A stretch of DNA of 18,975 bases from Candidatus Omnitrophota bacterium. GTDB lineage: Bacteria > Omnitrophota > Gorgyraeia > Zapsychrales > Zapsychraceae. Position numbers and translations under genes: made by a program. Below the pieces are notes generated by a model, which saw only the letters and a program-made list of their open reading frames with translations, was not told the DNA's origin and did no database searches. Where the stretch lies: the NCBI GenBank assembly GCA_020430005.1, contig JAGQKQ010000006.1, positions 1-18,975 of the forward strand. Reading direction: 5' to 3'. Positions 12,828 through 18,975 of the stretch are shown here, one piece after another; positions within the stretch are counted from its first letter, which is position 1; each line of letters starts with the position of its first letter.

Positions 12828-14957
12828 TTAATAGACTGACTTTTGTTTTCTTATGGACGGTGGTGGCACATAGTCGTCAATCTCAGGTTTCTCCTCGGAA
12901 GTCTTGTATATTGGCTCTAAGTGGCTTCTACAATTAGGATGTAGTGGTGGAGCAGCATCACTCATTTCTATGCTATCAACGGAAAATGTCTTACCGCTAT
13001 ATGAAGAACAGATTTGTGTTGTATTATTATCATCAACCGCAACAAACCGATAACCCCACAGTTTATCGCTAATTTGCTTATTGAACTTTGCTTCTCCGAA
13101 ATTGATTGAACCTACAACAGCTAGACCGGCACCGGTAGATACCTTCTGCCCCTCAATAAAGTCCTCAATGACCTTTTCTACGTTTGCTATAGTCTGGTTA
13201 ACGCTTAGACCTTTAATAGGGCCGCTTGATGCGGTAGCAATAGCACGGCTTGACATTGACTGGACTTGATCATCTGTAAGAAGCGTGGCCTCATTAAGTA
13301 TGTACTCTTTAAGCTCTTTATCGGTTAGGTTTTGCGGATTAAAGTCCTCGGCCATTTTGATTATTTCTTCAGATAGCTTTACATTATTTTTCTTAGCCTG
13401 CTTCTTGGCTCTATTCCATCCCATATTCGCTAACCAAGCAAGCTTCTTCTCAAGTGCTGTTCTATATTTTGTTGATGAAATCTCGATAGATCGTAATCCT
13501 TTAATCTCGACAGAACCTTTATTCATAGTCTTACGAATGTCCGCAACAAACTTGTCCTTAATCAAGTAAAGATTTGCTTTCATCACGTCATGAATATTCT
13601 TAATTTCTCGGTCAAGAATCTTCTTTCTCTCATCGTTTCGGTTCTCTGCTAACTTAATGTTATCAACATTTATTTCTTGCTTTACAGGTTCTTCCTCTTC
13701 TTCTTTAGCGCGTCTTTTCTGTATCTGGTTTTCAGATAAATCGGGCATTTCAAGATTCTTTCGAAGAGTTATCTCGTCGTCAATAGTAGGTGTAATATAT
13801 CCTTGTGGTGTTAATTTCATAAGAACATCTGCTAATTCATTACCAGCTTTCTTGTTAAGATTTAGTCCTCTTAATCTAACTTTACTTGCATCAACAGAAT
13901 CACCGAAATTTATATTCAAGAATGGTATGATGATTTGTCTGTGGAAACATTTCTCAATGAAATAAACTATGTAATTTAAAGCGTCCAAAAACAAGTCGCT
14001 CTGGTCGCGTGACAACGCATATGCTCCGCCCTTATCTCCTTGTCCCAATAACATAAACTGAGATAATGTGCTGACGGCAATCATTGTGTCGTAGGCTTGG
14101 ATGACATCCATAACTTCTTTCGGCTTAAACTTTGATTCATGCAACAAGAATGTGTAGCCTTTTGGTGTGATCATATAAGCATTCTCGTGCATCGTCATAT
14201 TTTTAAGTAAAGACTCAGTAGCTATGTAGTCATCGGACTCTGGATCAGTTCCTTCCGGTATCTCCATATGAGGCACACCAGCGGCATTTCTATTTATGCC
14301 CATACCAAGATTCTGCTCATAATAGTTCTTGTTTTTCCAAGCTGAATAACCATTACGTAAAATAGGCTCTCCACGATAATCCATACCCGAACGGTTTAAC
14401 GTAAAGAAGACCATGTTATCCATCGGAATATCAACTAAACCTCGTTTAATCGTGATTTGTTGAACGATTCCTTTATCAGGGTAAATATTCTCGATTGATG
14501 TTTGCATTCTCTGCTCAAGAACTGGCATAAAATATTTACCACCGCTATATTGAACAAGACGATAATATTGCTCAAAAGCTGAGAATCCATATTCAAGACA
14601 AGACAATATCCCGCTTAGTTGACTATAGAAGTCAACTTCATATCTTTCAAAGAACCAGTCCCTACAAATCTCGATTGCTTTCTTTTCTGAATCTGTAGCG
14701 TCATCTACATCAGGTATCGTCCAGTTAGCTGATTTAATCGGATTCTTATAGACACTCAGGATCATTCCCGTCTGCGTATCAGATTTTGCCATCTTCTGAT
14801 AGTTAAGCGATCCTTGCCGTCCTTGAAGTTCTGTAAGATATTCTGTTGTGAAGTTTGTATTAAGGGCTAGCTCGTTAAGACCAGCATCCCCTATTGGTTC
14901 AGTATTACCTTTTGGTAAGCGCACTGTCTTCTTTGGTTCTTCTGGTTTCTCTGCCAT
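12828..14957 (-). CDS. Portal protein (Mu gp29/DUF935-like) fused to MuF/SPP1 gp7-like head protein (709 aa)
   Basis: ATG at 14957, three bases after the terminase stop, with AGGGCGG as a modest ribosome site. Residues about 20-430 fit the DUF935 portal family: TGMILSVYKNPIKSANWTIP, CLEYGFSAFEQYYRLVQYSG, NMVFFTLNRSGMDYRGEPIL, then VSTLSQFMLLGQGDKGGAYA, and LTPQGYITPTIDDEITLRKN. After a charged linker (REEEEE-type, about 425-450), residues about 450-690 look like the MuF / SPP1 gp7 minor head family: long helices, VEKVIEDFIEGQ, then GYRFVAVDDNNTTQICSSYSG and APPLHPNCRSHLEPI. The C650 ... H673-P-N-C676 pattern is the usual MuF signature. In Mu these are two genes (29 and 30). The portal dodecamer is the DNA entry and exit; MuF proteins are packaged minor head proteins. 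No frameshift or stop separates the halves. Confidence 0.88.
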   Translation of the reverse strand: MAEKPEEPKKTVRLPKGNTEPIGDAGLNELALNTNFTTEYLTELQGRQGSLNYQKMAKSDTQTGMILSVYKNPIKSANWTIPDVDDATDSEKKAIEICRDWFFERYEVDFYSQLSGILSCLEYGFSAFEQYYRLVQYSGGKYFMPVLEQRMQTSIENIYPDKGIVQQITIKRGLVDIPMDNMVFFTLNRSGMDYRGEPILRNGYSAWKNKNYYEQNLGMGINRNAAGVPHMEIPEGTDPESDDYIATESLLKNMTMHENAYMITPKGYTFLLHESKFKPKEVMDVIQAYDTMIAVSTLSQFMLLGQGDKGGAYALSRDQSDLFLDALNYIVYFIEKCFHRQIIIPFLNINFGDSVDASKVRLRGLNLNKKAGNELADVLMKLTPQGYITPTIDDEITLRKNLEMPDLSENQIQKRRAKEEEEEPVKQEINVDNIKLAENRNDERKKILDREIKNIHDVMKANLYLIKDKFVADIRKTMNKGSVEIKGLRSIEISSTKYRTALEKKLAWLANMGWNRAKKQAKKNNVKLSEEIIKMAEDFNPQNLTDKELKEYILNEATLLTDDQVQSMSSRAIATASSGPIKGLSVNQTIANVEKVIEDFIEGQKVSTGAGLAVVGSINFGEAKFNKQISDKLWGYRFVAVDDNNTTQICSSYSGKTFSVDSIEMSDAAPPLHPNCRSHLEPIYKTSEEKPEIDDYVPPPSIRKQKSVY

Positions 14958-14960
14958 ATA

Positions 14961-16364
14961 TTAAACCCGCCCTGATTTGATGAGTGAAGCACGCTCACGT
15001 TGAGCGCGTGTTGTACCTATTTTAAACTTATACTTGGTCTTTCTGTCAATGAGTTTCTTATACAAATTATTGCTCGTCGTTACTCTTCGATGATTTAACA
15101 TTACCGCCACGTCGAGAAGACCAGGAGACTCCTTTGTTTCTTTTATCATTTCTTTCTTTCCCAAAACCTTGACAACTTTATCGGCCGATGTATATCTTGC
15201 TGCAAGACATTGTTTTTGAAATTTTATATTTTTCTGAAATGTAATATCCCCGTTTCTCATTGATTCACGAAGTAGCCAGTGCGCCTCTGTTCTTAGGTTA
15301 AACATTTGCAAGAAACTGGAGTCCTTCACCGCAGGCTTACCACCAATAAATAATGTTGGATAAAACTTCTCAATCTTCCTCATAGCCAATACTGAACTTG
15401 CACCAACCCCTATCGGGTCAACAATCACATCACTTGGTTTTATGTCACGTTCCCGCGCTCGCGCAACCGCAAGCAACCCGGAGTCATCCGGGTCTTGTTT
15501 TTGATATATCTCAAACCAACCTAAATGATCGCCGTGCATTTGGCCGAAGCATGTCTCATCTTTACCCTCCCACGCAGGGTCAAGCGCAAGCAATCCCCTA
15601 TCTCCTGGCTGTATTACATACTCATCCTCAACAATACACTGCTTGAACCACTCATATTTGATTAACTGGTTAGGTATATCAGAATAATCCCATAAGTTCA
15701 TAACATATCGGTTATACTCCTCTTCCGGTAAATCCTCTAAACCCTTGATATAATCTTCGCCAACACAAAGACGCGCATCTTCTACATTAAATTCTTGAAA
15801 GTAATGGTTTTCTGGAAGCGTTCCATTCATGGAAGGATCGTAGAATGTGTCGCGGCACCATCCTAGTGACGGGTTTAAATTAACCAGAATGAATGGCGGT
15901 ATTTCTTCATTATTCCATCGTCCTATACGTGTCTTACAGATATCAAAATACTTCTGGTGTATTTGGTTGGCCTCTTCAAACAATGCGCCGGTGATTTCAA
16001 GCCCTTTAACGTTATCGCATTCGTTATCTTTAGTGATATCAGCCCAAATAAATAATATCTCACTGCCATTATCATATCTTGCGGTCATGTCAGTAATTAC
16101 GGACGATTGTGTTGTTCTTGTGAGGTCTTTAACTTTCTTGTAGGAAGGTATGGTGGTTTGCTTGAGGTTCTTCTCAGATTTACGAAATACAGCAAAACGG
16201 ACGTTAGGTATCATTAGACAGAGAAAATGCAGTAAAGCCAACATTATAATCGACTTACCACTCCCTGTTGTCCCTGCCCCACATAGATACCTATATTTAC
16301 CGCTTTGTAACGCTTTACGGAATTTTAGCTGACTATCAGTCAGCCTCATAATATCAAGAACCAT
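14961..16364 (-). CDS. Terminase large subunit (467 aa)
   Basis: The ATG at 16364 overlaps the lipoprotein stop as TAATG. There is no clear own ribosome site, so coupling is likely. ATPase: Walker A GTTGSGKS (31-38), Walker B ALFEE (127-131), coupling motif region ILVNLNPS (159-166). Nuclease (RNase H fold): Asp262 in LLALDPAWEG, Asp316 in VIVDPIGVG, Asp418 in GLLDVAVML. All expected acidic residues are present, so both motor and nuclease look active. The length is typical. The protein cuts and pumps phage DNA through the portal into the prohead, with the small terminase two genes upstream. The 'L.LDPAW.G.DET' and 'D..GVGA' motifs are common to large terminases of many siphoviruses, so the packaging strategy (cos or pac) cannot be read from this gene alone. 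Confidence 0.93.
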   Translation of the reverse strand: MVLDIMRLTDSQLKFRKALQSGKYRYLCGAGTTGSGKSIIMLALLHFLCLMIPNVRFAVFRKSEKNLKQTTIPSYKKVKDLTRTTQSSVITDMTARYDNGSEILFIWADITKDNECDNVKGLEITGALFEEANQIHQKYFDICKTRIGRWNNEEIPPFILVNLNPSLGWCRDTFYDPSMNGTLPENHYFQEFNVEDARLCVGEDYIKGLEDLPEEEYNRYVMNLWDYSDIPNQLIKYEWFKQCIVEDEYVIQPGDRGLLALDPAWEGKDETCFGQMHGDHLGWFEIYQKQDPDDSGLLAVARARERDIKPSDVIVDPIGVGASSVLAMRKIEKFYPTLFIGGKPAVKDSSFLQMFNLRTEAHWLLRESMRNGDITFQKNIKFQKQCLAARYTSADKVVKVLGKKEMIKETKESPGLLDVAVMLNHRRVTTSNNLYKKLIDRKTKYKFKIGTTRAQRERASLIKSGRV

Positions 16365-16501
16365 TACATCACAAAGGTTCGTATATTATGATCAATCTCA
16401 TTAACTTTCTTCTCAATCCGCTCAAGCGTCTTTGTTGATGTACAAGATACACAAGTAGTTAATAACAAAATAGTTACAATTAGTAATCTATTATTTAACA
16501 T
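16364..16501 (-). CDS. Small predicted lipoprotein between the terminase genes (45 aa)
   Basis: This short gene starts with ATG at 16501, eight bases after a perfect GGAGG (16510-16514) in the end of the small terminase gene, and its TAA overlaps the large terminase ATG (TAATG). The protein begins MLNNRLLIVTILLLTTCVSC: a short basic n-region, an 11-residue hydrophobic core and a lipobox-like end. Cys20 (C-V-S-C) is the likely lipidated residue; Cys17 is an alternative with a poorer site. The mature part is about 26 residues, charged and helical (TKTLERIEKKVNEIDHNI). Exported lipoproteins are not part of DNA packaging. Phage lipoproteins of this kind act in superinfection exclusion (T5 Llp type) or in lysis (Rz1 type). 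No Rz partner is near, so exclusion or surface change is a little more likely; this is inference. Confidence 0.75.
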   Translation of the reverse strand: MLNNRLLIVTILLLTTCVSCTSTKTLERIEKKVNEIDHNIRTFVM

Positions 16502-16504
16502 TGA

Positions 16505-17077
16505 TTATTCCTCCATTCTAAAGAACGTGTGGATAAAGTCCTTATCGTCGGTTGTTCCGTTTAGGTTAACATTATGAACTCTGTCGCGCCATTCTGCCGG
16601 ATTCCTGTTCTTTAACCAGAATATACAGCTTGTCGAGTTTGGTGGATACTGCTCTTGACATGTTACAATCTTTACCTCTTCTTCCTCATGCTTCTTTCCA
16701 TCAACATAAAAAACCTTCTTAACCTTTATGGGATATTCTTTTGTTGCCACAAAGCCAACAGCAGATTTATAAAGTGACTTCTCTACTTCATGGTCAGCTT
16801 CAGCCTTCCAATCCTTTAAGGACGAAAAAAAGTCTTCATGCTTTTTCTTCCAATTATCCCAAGTAACCCTTGTAACTCCAAAGAAATCTGACATCTGAAC
16901 GTCAGTCCACCCCGCAAGACAAAGTTTCTTTACTTGCTCATGATCTATTTTATCGTATTTCGATGGTCTTCCAGTTATATTCTTTTTATTGCTTTTATTA
17001 TTGATAGACTTCTTTGTTACTTTTTTCTTCGTTAAAGTCTTAGGAAGATTTTTCTTTTTAACATTAGTAGTTTTCAT
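16505..17077 (-). CDS. Terminase small subunit (190 aa)
   Basis: ATG at 17077, five bases after the zinc-finger gene; its ribosome site is weak (TAGG). The first 35 residues are very basic (Lys-rich, with repeated KKK), probably disordered and DNA-contacting. Residues about 37-95 hold a helix-turn-helix: GRPSKYDKIDHEQVKKLCLA, then TDVQMSDFFGVTRVTWDNW, as in many terminase small subunits. A middle helix region (HEVEKSLYKSAVGFV) leads to CQEQYPPNSTSCIFWLKNR and PAEWRDRV, the 'PP....a..fWLKNR.P..WRD' ending that I recognise from this family. It should bind the packaging start site and load the large subunit. Position directly upstream of the large terminase, with only the lipoprotein between, agrees. 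Confidence 0.88.
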   Translation of the reverse strand: MKTTNVKKKNLPKTLTKKKVTKKSINNKSNKKNITGRPSKYDKIDHEQVKKLCLAGWTDVQMSDFFGVTRVTWDNWKKKHEDFFSSLKDWKAEADHEVEKSLYKSAVGFVATKEYPIKVKKVFYVDGKKHEEEEVKIVTCQEQYPPNSTSCIFWLKNRNPAEWRDRVHNVNLNGTTDDKDFIHTFFRMEE

Positions 17078-17082
17078 TATTG

Positions 17083-17238
17083 TTAACCTAATGTTTCCCG
17101 TGGCACATCATGTTCATCATTTGAACGTTTATTCCTGTATTCTCTCATATATTCTTTATGGCAATCCTTACAATAACGTTGTCCTTCGCGTGCTTCATTA
17201 TTACATTTTGAGCACAGCTTTATGATCTCTATTGCCAT
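17083..17238 (-). CDS. Small zinc-finger protein (51 aa)
   Basis: A short gene with ATG at 17238, one base after the previous stop and five bases after AAGGA (17244-17248); the stop TAA is at 17083-17085. The protein has two C-x2-C pairs: Cys9-SK-Cys12 and Cys23-KD-Cys26 followed by His27, spaced C-x2-C-x10-C-x2-C-H, then a basic helix (KEYMREYRNKRSND). This matches the short zinc-ribbon type common in phage genomes ('C..C......yC..C....' then a basic tail), often next to HNH or terminase genes. One zinc ion would be bound by the four Cys. A nucleic-acid contact is likely but not shown. The coding call is supported by the tight spacing and a good ribosome site. Confidence 0.75.
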   Translation of the reverse strand: MAIEIIKLCSKCNNEAREGQRYCKDCHKEYMREYRNKRSNDEHDVPRETLG

Positions 17239-17239
17239 A

Positions 17240-18664
17240 TTATTCCTTCTTCGCCGCTCTTCTTTGTTTCCTGTTCATATGATTTCCGCGTGTAATAACA
17301 ACTTTGTTCGCCTGATCCTTTTTTAAATTATCATATTTCTTCTGAATTGTCTCTATTAACTGGTCTAACGCCTCTAATTCCCCTATTCTGGCATATGGCC
17401 TTGATTTTATCATAATATCCAAGGCTTCCTGTGGTCTTCCTAGCTTTATGAGTATTTCTGACATTTTTATCATGAGATTGAACTCGCAATGTCTCTCTCT
17501 TAAACCATCCTGAACCACATGAAAAGCCGAGTAAAGGCGTTTGTGAGCTATATAATGGTTCGCAAGATTCTCCCTGGCGTCTACACCGTCCGGCTGTAAA
17601 TTGATATGATATTTATAGAAATCCTCCTTGGTCCGGTAAGCCCTAAAAAGTGGCTGATACTTCATAAAATAGAATGTTATTAGTACAGTGTACGAAACTG
17701 TACGGTATGGTTCAGGTATCATATTCATATATTTAACCAATGTGGCCATAAGTCCGATATTTGATATGCACATGTACCTGTCAGAAGCGTTCATAATAAC
17801 GGTTAGGATGTTGCAATATTGTAGTTGGAATACCGCGAACCATATTGCCCAGATATTTTTTTGCCAGAATATCTCATATATTAAGAAAGCTACCACCGCC
17901 AAACCTTTAAAGAACTCGAAATTAAAGCTATACCCTTCCTTCTTACCATTCTCATAACATGAGAAGTAATAAAGAAACTCATGGTACATACGTGGTTTAT
18001 TTGGAAATATCCCATGAAAGAAATAATATCCTAATGATTTTATGACAATAATTGCCTTCTTTGGTGTAAGTCTTTGCAGTTCATTGTCTTCTGCAAATGC
18101 TACTTTTCTTGATTGGTAGCGTTTAATCATTTTTTTGTACCCAAGAGTACCGCCTAAAGCTACGCCTGCTATTACCATCCACCATAGGTCAGTAAAAAGA
18201 ATCATCACGGGGAGCATGACGCCTGAGACATGAATCCATGCAGAAAATGCGTATAATGGGATAAACGCTATTGGGAAGCACCATGCCGCTATGCAGCATA
18301 GTGTACAAACGAGATATCTCCGGCCATTAAGCCATAATGCAGTCTGATTCATTACGGGGTTAATCATGTAGAGCAGCGCGACCATAAATGATCCCGTTGC
18401 TTTTAAGATAAGGGCCGAAACAGCAAAATGAAGGATTGCATTGAAGAGGTGCTCAATGACCGGATTATTAAATATTCCGGCACCATATAAACCCATCCAC
18501 AGCATACCTTTGAAATACTTAAAATCTTTCTTCGCAGATTTAAAGTTATCAAGATGTCCTTTAAGCTTGGCATTCCATACTTCATCATCGACAACATATC
18601 CGCAGAAAATAATTCTAAAGAAAAAAACGATGAATATTGCGAAGAGTATTAGGTAGTCATTCAT
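17240..18664 (-). CDS. GT-C glycosyltransferase-like membrane protein with TPR-like C-terminus (TMTC/PMT-like), 474 aa
   Basis: ATG at 18664 with AGGAG at 18676-18680 (spacing 11, a little long). The first gene of the late operon. Residues 1-345 hold about eight to ten hydrophobic membrane segments. Three motifs point to the TMTC/PMT-type GT-C family: an acidic pair in the first outer loop (VVDDEVW, residues 24-30), NPVMNQTALWLNGRRYL (102-118, like the TMTC 'HPV..EAV.WI.GR.D.L' motif), and SDRYMCISNIGL (294-305, like 'ERYLYLPS.G'). Residues about 355-445 look like TPR helices (ENLANHYIAHKRLYSAFHVV, then LIKLGRPQEALDIMI). The end MNRKQRRAAKKE is a basic tail. Known TMTC proteins transfer mannose from a lipid-phosphate donor. 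A phage copy could change host surface glycans or act in exclusion. The family call is by motif memory; substrate and activity are unknown. Confidence 0.7.
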   Translation of the reverse strand: MNDYLILFAIFIVFFFRIIFCGYVVDDEVWNAKLKGHLDNFKSAKKDFKYFKGMLWMGLYGAGIFNNPVIEHLFNAILHFAVSALILKATGSFMVALLYMINPVMNQTALWLNGRRYLVCTLCCIAAWCFPIAFIPLYAFSAWIHVSGVMLPVMILFTDLWWMVIAGVALGGTLGYKKMIKRYQSRKVAFAEDNELQRLTPKKAIIVIKSLGYYFFHGIFPNKPRMYHEFLYYFSCYENGKKEGYSFNFEFFKGLAVVAFLIYEIFWQKNIWAIWFAVFQLQYCNILTVIMNASDRYMCISNIGLMATLVKYMNMIPEPYRTVSYTVLITFYFMKYQPLFRAYRTKEDFYKYHINLQPDGVDARENLANHYIAHKRLYSAFHVVQDGLRERHCEFNLMIKMSEILIKLGRPQEALDIMIKSRPYARIGELEALDQLIETIQKKYDNLKKDQANKVVITRGNHMNRKQRRAAKKE

Positions 18665-18680
18665 GGTGGGTTATTCTCCT

Positions 18681-18708
18681 GTCTTGTTTACAATTATCAT
18701 AACAAGAC
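18681..18708. promoter_or_regulatory. Operator-like inverted repeat over the -10 box
   Basis: Perfect 8-base arms GTCTTGTT and AACAAGAC, separated by 12 bases (tacaattatcat), span the -10 box and the expected start of transcription. A 28-base perfect dyad placed like this is what a dimeric phage repressor or a late activator/repressor site would look like. As RNA it would mostly lie outside the transcript, so a DNA-binding role is more likely than a hairpin. No regulator gene is in the window. Confidence 0.5.
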
Positions 18709-18725
18709 CACTCAAATATCACCAA
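18696..18725 (-). promoter_or_regulatory. Candidate sigma70-type late promoter
   Basis: On the minus strand: -35 TTGGTG (18720-18725), 18-base spacer, -10 TATGAT (18696-18701) with an upstream TG (TGT-TATGAT, an extended -10). Initiation would fall near 18690, giving a leader of about 26 bases before the ATG at 18664. It would drive the whole late operon. Based on consensus matching by eye in AT-rich DNA. Confidence 0.5.
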
Positions 18726-18797
18726 GATATTTTTTTGAAATTATTGGATATACGTTTTAATAAGAAATATGTCTGTAAATCTTTACATAAATGAGGT

Positions 18798-18827
18798 CGA
18801 GGCTACCCAATAAATTGAGCAGCCTCG
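18798..18827. other. Strong RNA/DNA hairpin upstream of the late promoter
   Basis: Arms CGAGGCT and AGCCTCG (7 perfect bases) continue inward through wobble pairs and CAAT/ATTG, giving a stem of up to about 12 pairs around an AT-rich loop. On the minus strand it is followed by ACCTCATTTATG and on the plus strand by GAGGGAAG, so neither side has a clean T-run. It may be the end of an upstream transcript, part of a small RNA, or a DNA site for packaging proteins. Confidence 0.5.
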
Positions 18828-18864
18828 GAGGGAAGTAAAACGTGATTTTCTGAAAGCGGGGTCG

Positions 18865-18889
18865 TAATCCACTTCCGGATTATGAATCC
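18865..18889. other. Two mutually exclusive small hairpins (GGATT / AATCC / GGATT)
   Basis: On the minus strand the order is GGATT-cat-AATCC-ggaagt-GGATT. The central AATCC can pair with the upstream GGATT (3-base loop) or, as TAATCC/GGATTA with 6-base arms and a 6-base loop, with the downstream copy. The two pairings exclude each other, as in a simple RNA switch. The pairing is seen in the sequence; a switching role is speculation. Confidence 0.35.
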
Positions 18890-18900
18890 TCAACAAATAT

Positions 18901-18929
18901 ATAATAATGTACTTACAAGATTTTGTAAA
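18901..18929 (-). promoter_or_regulatory. Second candidate promoter, upstream of the structured region
   Basis: On the minus strand: TTTACA (18924-18929), 17-base spacer, TATTAT (18901-18906). Transcription would begin near 18893 and run into the hairpin region at 18865-18889 and 18798-18827, giving either a short RNA of about 100 bases or a longer late-operon leader. The surrounding DNA is AT-rich, so chance matches are likely. Confidence 0.3.
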
Positions 18930-18975
18930 TGATTAATTAGAAAATATCTTCGTGGTTATTAATGAATCTATTAAT

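Larger units (their letters stand above)
18665..18975. other. Non-coding upstream region of the late operon
   Basis: No gene of supportable length is seen on either strand. The right end (18975-18932) has short open minus-strand frames ending at TAA that could be the tail of an upstream gene, but too little is present to judge. The region is AT-rich at both ends with a more GC-rich island (about 18790-18880) made of inverted repeats. It holds two candidate promoters, an operator-like repeat and at least two RNA hairpins, listed separately. In many phages the packaging start site (cos or pac) is near here, before the terminase genes; I see no sequence proof of it. Confidence 0.6.

Noticed and set aside
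18850..18890. tRNA-like T-arm (GGATTCATAATCC)
   Set aside because: The 3-base loop, the lack of TTCGA and the absence of acceptor and anticodon arms rule out a tRNA.
1..18975. CRISPR arrays, insertion sequences, rRNA genes
   Set aside because: No regularly spaced repeats, transposase motifs or rRNA-like stretches were seen on reading both strands.

Overview
This window is the late structural region of a tailed double-stranded DNA phage or prophage. Every gene I can support lies on the minus strand, so transcription runs from right to left. Genes are tightly packed, several pairs overlap by a TAATG or ATGA junction, and Shine-Dalgarno sites are good. The sequence is AT-rich. The head genes are of the phage Mu type: portal, MuF, protease/scaffold, gpT-like capsid, gp36-like and gpG-like proteins. 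No tail sheath gene lies between the neck genes and the tape measure, so the particle is probably a siphovirus with a Mu-type head, as known for B3 and D3112. The host cannot be named. A predicted lipoprotein and a GT-C glycosyltransferase-like membrane protein would fit a Gram-negative host, but only weakly. No integrase, transposase, replication or lysis gene is visible.

Layout in transcription order. Positions 18975-18665 are a non-coding leader with a candidate late promoter, an operator-like inverted repeat over its -10 box, and RNA hairpins. Next come a TMTC-like GT-C membrane protein with TPR-like helices (18664-17240), a 51-aa zinc-finger protein (17238-17083), the small terminase (17077-16505), a 45-aa lipoprotein (16501-16364) and the large terminase (16364-14961). 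The head module follows: a portal fused to a MuF domain (14957-12828), a ClpP-type plus Mu-I-type protease with a nested scaffold (12754-11270), a decoration-like protein (11239-10799), the major capsid protein (10755-9784) and a HeH-domain protein (9705-9325). The neck holds gp36-like and gpG-like proteins and a probable tail terminator (9322-7873), then a small unknown gene.

The tail module holds the tail tube protein (7524-6670), a tail assembly chaperone pair G/GT joined by a predicted -1 ribosomal frameshift (6586-5871), the tape measure (5871-3889), a tail-tip protein with a discoidin-like domain (3889-3089), a hub/baseplate protein (3088-1853), a fibre-like protein (1853-1041) and two small tail-region proteins. 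The window ends inside a probable HNH/homing-endonuclease-like gene (334 to the left edge).

The most unusual points are the GT-C transferase at the head of the packaging operon, with a zinc-finger gene and a lipoprotein gene around the small terminase; a single polypeptide carrying ClpP and Mu-I protease domains plus a scaffold with its own internal start; the portal-MuF fusion; the A9 frameshift site in the chaperone gene; and a hairpin that would cover the chaperone's Shine-Dalgarno site.
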